Positions 58,885 to 64,000 of a stretch of 64,000 nucleotides of DNA are shown here, in pieces; within the stretch, counting starts at the first letter, position 1; each line of letters starts with the position of its first letter. Origin of the DNA: Phycisphaerae bacterium (GTDB lineage: Bacteria; Planctomycetota; Phycisphaerae; Tepidisphaerales; Tepidisphaeraceae); NCBI GenBank assembly GCA_030448225.1, contig JAUJNJ010000003.1:62001-126000 (forward strand). Reading direction: 5' to 3'. The notes beneath the pieces were generated by a model. That model was given only the letters and a program-made list of their open reading frames with translations. It searched no databases and was not told the origin of the DNA. A program made the translations under genes and the position numbers.

Positions 58885-59568
58885 ATGGCCTCGTCGAACG
58901 GCGGCAAGTACTCCGAGCTGATGAAAGAGTGGAAGGCGACGCAGGCCGCCCTGCGCGAGCGGCTGGTCGTGCGGCCGCTGCGGCCGCTGCCGCGGTTCGT
59001 GGCCGGGGCGGACGCGGCGTTCTCGGCGGACAAGTCCACCGTCTTCGCGGCGGCGGTCGTGTACGACCGCGAGGCGCAGCGCGTCGTCGAGGTCGCCCAC
59101 GCGAGCGGGCCGGTGGGGGCGCCGTACATCCCCGGCTTCCTCAGCTTCCGCGAGGGGCCGACCGTGATGAAGGCAATCGGCGCTCTGAAACACGAGTTCG
59201 GCGTGATCTGCTTCGACGGCCAAGGCTACGCCCACCCGCGCCGCTGCGGGCTCGCGTGTCACGTCGCCATCACGCTCGACGTGCCCGGCGTCGGCGTCGC
59301 CAAGAGCAGGCTCATCGGCACCTTCGACGACCCTGCGGACGAGGCCGGTGCATCGTCGCCGCTGACGGACAAGGGCGAGCAGATCGGCCTCGTGCTCCGC
59401 ACGCGCGAGCGGACGCGTCCGCTGTTCGTGAGCGTCGGCCACCGCGTCGATCTGGGGACGGCCGCGGAACTCGCGCTGGCGTGCCGCACGCGGTACCGCA
59501 TTCCGGAGCCCACGCGGCAGGCGGACATCGAGGTGGCGAAACTGAAGCAATCGATGAGCGGCGGATGA
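58885..59568 (+). CDS. nfi: Endonuclease V
   Basis: Cuts DNA near deoxyinosine. 227 residues, intact, from ATG 58885. Catalytic Asp43 lies in VAGADAAFSADKSTVFAAAV. PYIPGFLSFREGPTVMKAIG contains the conserved Tyr wedge and Glu. CFDGQGYAHPRRCGLACHVA is the third acidic motif and ends GVGVAKSRLIGTF. An in-frame ATG at 58873 is an alternative start. Follows the deaminase-like gene on the same strand; a deaminase beside an inosine-repair enzyme is suggestive but probably coincidental. Confidence 0.93.
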   Translation: MASSNGGKYSELMKEWKATQAALRERLVVRPLRPLPRFVAGADAAFSADKSTVFAAAVVYDREAQRVVEVAHASGPVGAPYIPGFLSFREGPTVMKAIGALKHEFGVICFDGQGYAHPRRCGLACHVAITLDVPGVGVAKSRLIGTFDDPADEAGASSPLTDKGEQIGLVLRTRERTRPLFVSVGHRVDLGTAAELALACRTRYRIPEPTRQADIEVAKLKQSMSGG

Positions 59569-60015
59569 GCGACACGTCGGCGGCGATGTGACAGAACGGT
59601 GAGTCCCGTCTCACCGCGCGTCGCGGTCTCGCGCCGTCAATTCCCCGCGTCGCACAAAAGCGAAAATTGTTTGCGGCCGGCAACGCCCTGCCGCAAGCCT
59701 TCGCGAAGCGGGGTTCTGGACGCGATCGCCCCGTTGCGTCGGGTCCGGCCGGATCGACTCCACTCATATCCAAGTAAAAACATCAGTTTTTCGGCACTCT
59801 CCTTGCTTTCGAGCCATTTCGCCGGCGGGTCGGCAACGGCCCCGGCGGTGCGTCCTTGTGGGACGCGCGGCGGATCGGAATCGACGGCCGCCATGAAGTA
59901 CGAAATTTCCCGGCCCGCTTAAGGCGGCGGCAATGTGCCGCCGCGATCGGTGCGGCCAGGAAAGGGAAGTGGTCGCCTCCGGGCGATCGAGTCGAGATTC
60001 GAAAGGATGTGCGTT
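59569..60015. other. Intergenic region
   Basis: About 450 bases. A minus-strand frame at 59637-59894 (85 residues, AKWLESKESAEKLMFLLGYE) is more protein-like than most chance frames here, but has no ribosome site or known relative, so it is not called. GAAAGGATGTGCGTT before 60016 gives the ribosome site of the next gene. Confidence 0.4.
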
Positions 60016-60749
60016 ATGCGTAAGCAGATGATGTTGGCCGCCCCGTTCATGGCGGCGACCGTGTTCGTGTGTCAGCCGGCGATGTCGCAGGAGACGGCGG
60101 CGGACCGCGCCGCCAGGGACGAGGCGGGCCGGGGCGCTGGATAACGCCGGCAACGAGGTGAACCGCGCCGCCGACGCCGCCGACAACACGGCCCAGCAGG
60201 CCGCCGGCTCGGCCGAAGCCCAGGTCGCCGGCGCTTCCGCCAGCCGTCGGCGGCGGCGATGAAGAACATGAGCCCGGACCAGAAGTTCGCGATGAAGAGC
60301 CGCGGACATGAACAACTTCGAAATCCAGGCCGGTCAGCTCGCCGCCGAGAAGGCGCGCAGAGCGACGAGATCAAGCAGCTCGCGCAGATGACGGTCGCCG
60401 ACCACACGCAGGCCCAGCAGAAGCTCATGCAGGTCATGCAGAAGCAGAACATGCAGCCCTCGCGCGCTGATGCCGGTCCACCAGGCGATGCTGAGCGAAC
60501 TGCAGCAGTTGGACGGCAAGGACTTCGAGAAGGCGTACCTGTACGGGCAGGTGGCCGGTCACGAAGGCGGTCCTGATGATCCGCGACGCAACGACCGAGG
60601 TGCAGGACCCGGCGCCGAAGCAGTACGCGACGATGGCGATGCCGAAGGTGCAGCAGCACCTGGCGCACGCGCAGAAGATCGCCCGCGCCGATGAGGCGAT
60701 GACCGCCGGCGCCCGCATCGGCGGCGACGCCAGCGGCCACGACGCATAG
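60016..60749 (+). CDS. DUF4142 domain protein, exported (frameshifted)
   Basis: AAAGGA lies nine bases before ATG 60016 (MRKQMMLAAPFMAATVFVCQ, signal peptide ending PAMSQE). After a spacer rich in Ala/Asn/Gln, pieces in alternating frames form the ferritin-like DUF4142 bundle: NNFEIQAGQLAAEKAR, SDEIKQLAQMTVADHTQAQQ, LMPVHQAMLSELQQLDGKDF, EKAYLYGQVAGHE and KVQQHLAHAQKIARADEAMT. It ends GGDASGHDA at 60749. At least five one-base shifts. Family members are periplasmic, of unknown function, often stress-linked. Confidence 0.75.
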
Positions 60750-61017
60750 CACCCCCGGCGCGCCCGGCGCCGAGAGCGGCGCGGCCGCGAGCGCTCGATC
60801 GACACCGAGAACACCGCCGGCGGCCGCCAGCGAGCGCGCCGCCCCCCGCGAAGAACGCGCCGACGCCCCGGGCTCCGACGACGCCGCCCGGTAAGCATCG
60901 TCTCGCAGACGACGACGACGACGACGACGCTGATCGACACACGGACGGGCCCGGCCGCTTCACGGCGCCGGGCCCGTTCGCGCGGTCAAGAGCGTCCAGT
61001 GAATCGAGCGAAATTGA

Positions 61018-61190
61018 ACCACGGAGTCACGGAGACACGGAGAAGAGAATATGGAGCGTGGAACATGGAGCGACAGTGAATGAAGACGATGCGCGGCAGG
61101 CGCCACCGCCTTCCTTCTCCTCTAATTTCGATCCCCTATGATCACCCTCCGTCTCATCTCCGTGTCTCCGTGTCTCCGTGGTAAATTTTT
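61018..61190. repeat. ACGGAGACACGGAG cassette ending in a T-tract
   Basis: ACCACGGAGTCACGGAGACA on the left pairs with TGTCTCCGTGTCTCCGTGGT on the right; each arm is about 30 bases and the loop is about 115. The right arm is followed by AAATTTTTTAAC, so on the plus strand it looks like a terminator with a very large loop. It sits before the PPOX-family gene. Confidence 0.75.
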
Positions 61191-61231
61191 TAACATCCTC
61201 ACGACCTTATTTTCCTGAACGGGAGCACAAC

Positions 61232-61738
61232 ATGTCCGGGTCAACGGCGAGCCATTCCGAACAAGTCGAGAAGCTGCGGAAACTCATCAAGGGGATCGAG
61301 ATCGCGATGTTCACGACCGCGATGCCCGACGGATCGCTGCGGAGCCGGCCGATGGCGACGCAGAAGGCGGAGTTCGACGGCGACCTCTGGTTCTTCTGCG
61401 ACGCCGACTCGGCCAAGGTCCACGAGGTCGAGCGCGACCGCCACGTGAACCTCGGCTACGCCGACCCGTCCGGCAACCGCTACGTCTCGGTGTCGGGCCT
61501 CGCCAACGTCGTGCGCGACAAGGCGAAGGTGAAGGAACTGTGGACGCCGGACGTGAAGGCGTGGTTCCCCAATGGACCGGACGACCTGAACATCGCGCTG
61601 CTGAAGGTGAGCGTGCAGGGGGCCGAGTACTGGGACGCGCCGTCGAACACGATGGTCCGCATCGCCGGCTTCCTCAAGGCGACGCTCACCGGCCAGCGGT
61701 ACGAGCCGGGCGAGAACGAGAAGGTGAACCTGAAGTAG
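61232..61738 (+). CDS. Pyridoxamine 5'-phosphate oxidase family protein (general stress type)
   Basis: 168 residues, intact. GGGAGCACAAC supplies a ribosome site before ATG 61232. It has a split-barrel flavin-binding fold: IEIAMFTTAMPDGSLRSRPM, WFFCDADSAKVHEVERDRHV and NLGYADPSGNRYVSVSGLAN, then AYWDAPSNTM-like GAEYWDAPSNTMVRIAGF. This pattern is typical of the general stress protein 26 group rather than true PdxH. Likely FMN- or F420-dependent; substrate unknown. Confidence 0.85.
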   Translation: MSGSTASHSEQVEKLRKLIKGIEIAMFTTAMPDGSLRSRPMATQKAEFDGDLWFFCDADSAKVHEVERDRHVNLGYADPSGNRYVSVSGLANVVRDKAKVKELWTPDVKAWFPNGPDDLNIALLKVSVQGAEYWDAPSNTMVRIAGFLKATLTGQRYEPGENEKVNLK

Positions 61739-61770
61739 CTCGCGCCGCGACGCGAGGGTTCACAAGAGGA

Positions 61771-61881
61771 AAGCAACCGCGGAGACGCGGAGGCGCGGGA
61801 GACGGACGCGGAGGAATTCTTTTGGTCGGCTTTCTCCTCCAACCTCTGCGTCTCCGCGTCACCGCGGTTGCATTTCTTCCC
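61771..61881. repeat. CGCGGAGACGCGGAGG cassette
   Basis: AGCAACCGCGGAGACGCGGA faces TGCGTCTCCGCGTCACCGCG and GTTGC around a loop with CTCCTCCAACC. Same word family as 20421-20508, directly after the PPOX-family gene. Confidence 0.75.
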
Positions 61882-63103
61882 CCGCGAAACGCCTTCGTCC
61901 GCGACGTGCGTTTCGTATCGCATGCGTCATTTATCGTGCGCACGCTTGAGGCACCGCGTTGCTGGTGCGGGGGCAACGAAACACCGCGCCCACGCGCGTG
62001 TTGCGCGTCATTTCCCGATAGACATCCGGCCGCTCTCAAGCGTAGACTGCAGGCGGGAATGGGACGTGGATCGGGCGGCTTCCAGAGACGTTGAACCGAG
62101 CGTTGGAAGACGTCCGGCCGGTCCCGGATTCGACGGGCGGCTCGCGCGATTGGTGCGCGGGCGGTCCGGCGGATCCCCGGCGGGCCATGCCCGCTGCGGG
62201 CCGCGGCGTCAGACCGTCGCGGCCCACCGAACGAGCCAGGCTCGAACGCGGCGAATGACCGCCGACGTCCGCGTCGCCTCCGGCATGGCCGGCGGGGGCG
62301 CGACGCGCCGGCGATCCGGTTGACGCGCACGGAAGCGCCGCCGCGGGTTTGGACGATTGGTGCGCCTGCGCCCGCGACTGGGCCGGAAGGTTCCACGACC
62401 TTGGTCCGCCGGGCCCGTGTGCCGCGACCTGATCTCGTCTCGTCGATCGCCCGCATCTCGCGCGGGTCCGGCGGCGTGCGGGGGCGGGTCGCGCGAAGCC
62501 GGTCGTGCCGTTCGGAAGTTGTTGTACCGACGCCCCCGTGGCCGATATTTGCTCTAGCGCGCGTTATCGGTCGGGGTTGACGACGATCAACGGACTCCCG
62601 CCGGGACCGACGGTCCTCCGCCTCGCTTCGGGTCGTCCGCCGCCGGACGATTCGCGCGGGTGTCGCGGCGGCCCGCTCGGGTCACGACGACTCGTCTCGC
62701 ACACGAGCCCCCGGTTCCTCGTCAGCCTCCCGCCCGCCCCGCGGCGTCCAGCTCACCCACCGCCCGCTGGAAGAACGTCGCTCTTTTCTACATCGAGGAG
62801 TCGCCCGGGTCGCGCGAAGGGCGGCCGTCCTGTTCGACGCGGCGCGCCCGCGCGTGTGGGCCGGGCCGGACCGCGTCCGCAGCAACTCTTACGGGATTAA
62901 CGCTCAGGCGCGGGTGGTGTCTGATCGGTTGGAATGATATTGAATCCGTCGTCGTGCGCTCGACGGCGCCGGCAAGGCCGCAGGCGTCGCCCCGGGGCCG
63001 CCGGGCGCGGCGCGAAGGGTCGGGAGGAGCAGTCGCAACGACGACACGACGACGACGACCACGACAAAGGCAGCACCGACGCACACGGTTGGAGAAGCAC
63101 ACA
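61882..63103. other. Long gap upstream of prkA, nothing recognised
   Basis: 1.2 kb without a credible gene. All frames give short Arg/Ser/Ala-rich products with no motif. It may be a decayed gene, a long leader or an unrecognised RNA. ACACGGTTGGAGAAGCACAC at its end includes the ribosome site (GGAG, 63091-63094) of prkA. Confidence 0.5.
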
Positions 63104-64000
63104 ATGCCGACAATGCCGAAAGTGAACTCACTCGTCAGCCTTATCGACCGGAAGCTCGATGTCACCGGCTTCCGCGAGCAGCACTGGGAGGGGACGTTCT
63201 GGGACTACCTGGACATCGTCACCGAGAACCCGTCGGTGGCCCGCAACGCGTTCCAGCGCGTCTACGACATGATCCTCACGTACGGGTCGGAGCCGTTCAC
63301 GCAGTTCAAGCAGGAGTACACGCGCTACAAGTTCTTCGCCGACCCGATCGACGGCGGGCACGACGCGATCTTCGGCCTCGAGCGGCCGCTGATGACGCTC
63401 GTCGACTTCTTCAAGTCCGCCGCCCAGGGGTACGGCACCGAGAAGCGCATCCTGCTGCTCCACGGCCCGGTCGGCTCCAGCAAGTCGACGATCGCCCGCC
63501 TGCTGAAGAAGGGCCTGGAGACCTACAGCAAGGGCGACCCCGGCAAGTGCTACACGTACGCCTGGCGGTTGCCGAAGCACATGGGCAACGACGACGGCGA
63601 GCAGTTCCTCGACTGCCCGATGCACGAGGAGCCGCTGCTGCTGATCCCCGCCGAGGCGCGCAAGGACGTGCTCGAACAGATCAACGAGAAGCTCCCCGAC
63701 GGCAAGAAGGTGCGGCTCTACGGCGAGGTCTGCCCGTTCTGCCGCAAGATCATGGGCGACCTGCTCGACCAGTACGACGGCGACTGGCGCAAGACGATGG
63801 AGCACGTCCGCGTGAAGCGGCTGATCCTCTCCGAGAAGGACCGCCGCGGCATCGGCACGTTCCAGCCGAAGGACGAGAAGAACCAGGACAGCACCGAGCT
63901 CACCGGCGACATCAACTACCGCAAGATCGCCGAGTACGGCAGTGATTCCGACCCCCGCGCGTTCAACTTCGACGGCGAGCTGAACGTCGCCAACCGCGGG
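63104..64000 (+). CDS. prkA: Serine protein kinase PrkA (5' part)
   Basis: The first 299 codons from ATG 63104 (GGAG nine bases upstream) are open to the window end. The AAA+ domain is evident: [40 protein letters not shown] and the Walker [19 protein letters not shown] (about residues 119-136). Then come [20 protein letters not shown] and [20 protein letters not shown], typical of PrkA/YeaG. PrkA is a AAA+ Ser/Thr kinase or protease linked to starvation and stress responses; it is often followed by yeaH and spoVR-like genes, which would lie beyond this window. Confidence 0.93.
   Translation, partial: MPTMPKVNSLVSLIDRKLDVTGFREQHWEGTFWDYLDIVTENPSVARNAFQRVYDMILTYGSEPFTQFKQEYTRYKFFADPIDGGHDAIFGLERPLMTLVDFFKSAAQGYGTEKRILLLHGPVGSSKSTIARLLKKGLETYSKGDPGKCYTYAWRLPKHMGNDDGEQFLDCPMHEEPLLLIPAEARKDVLEQINEKLPDGKKVRLYGEVCPFCRKIMGDLLDQYDGDWRKTMEHVRVKRLILSEKDRRGIGTFQPKDEKNQDSTELTGDINYRKIAEYGSDSDPRAFNFDGELNVANRG

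Noticed and set aside
59637..59894. Minus-strand 85-residue frame (KWLESKESAEKLMFLLGYE)
   Set aside because: More protein-like than most chance frames but no ribosome site, family or conserved context; left uncalled.
61686..62456. Minus-strand 256-residue frame after the PPOX-family gene
   Set aside because: Arg/Ala/Pro/Gly-rich with no motif and it crosses a word cassette; looks like chance.

Overview
This 64 kb window is high-GC bacterial chromosome that most resembles a planctomycete, and within that phylum a Phycisphaerae/Tepidisphaerales-type lineage. The class is inferred, not proven. The pointers are a fused SecDF next to tgt and yajC, a fused ResB-CcsA cytochrome c assembly protein with its own lipoprotein, two very large surface proteins that start with a LEPR-XLL-like motif, zinc-ribbon membrane proteins with the CPxCGYDLRG signature, a TPR protein carrying two RNA polymerase alpha-CTD-like modules, and a DUF4139 protein. 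No rRNA, tRNA or CRISPR array was recognised.

Layout. 0-6.7 kb: partial lipid kinase, TPR/alpha-CTD protein, SpoIID-like lipoprotein and a long histidine-rich coiled-coil protein. 6.8-13.4 kb: tgt-yajC-secDF and a LysM protein. 13.6-21.8 kb: lipoprotein plus ResB-CcsA, AMMECR1-family protein, trpS. 21.7-25.0 kb (minus): four overlapping membrane-protein genes, at least three of them related to one another. 25.5-33.5 kb: rsmE, a single-TM protein, nadE and planctomycete-type membrane/zinc-ribbon proteins. 34.2-35.5 kb: an IS110-family element inserted in a dispersed repeat. 36-42 kb (minus): rpsB-tsf and rpsO-pnp with clear terminators. 42.4-50.4 kb: response regulator, murI, HEAT lipoprotein, rnc, pyrE, uvrA. 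50.9-55.3 kb: two large secreted proteins. 56-64 kb: DUF4139 protein, cytidine deaminase-like protein, endonuclease V, DUF4142 protein, PPOX-family protein and the start of prkA.

Two things stand out. First, the 5' non-coding end of the IS110 element contains, in the order known for bridge RNAs, four short guides that match the target left and right flanks and the two element ends, arranged around two hairpins. An intact, uninserted copy of the target repeat lies 6.3 kb away. Second, nearly every intergenic gap carries a self-complementary cassette built from short tandem words (for example AGTTGCTAGTTGCTAG, GTCAAGGGTCAAGAG, CACGGAGACACGGAG), with different words in different gaps.

Caution: single-base frameshifts break many housekeeping genes (uvrA in about a dozen places, rpsB, tsf, pyrE, nadE), while others (secDF, tgt, trpS, rnc, murI) are intact. 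This is best explained by indel errors in the sequence. Genes are therefore annotated over their full reconstructed span.
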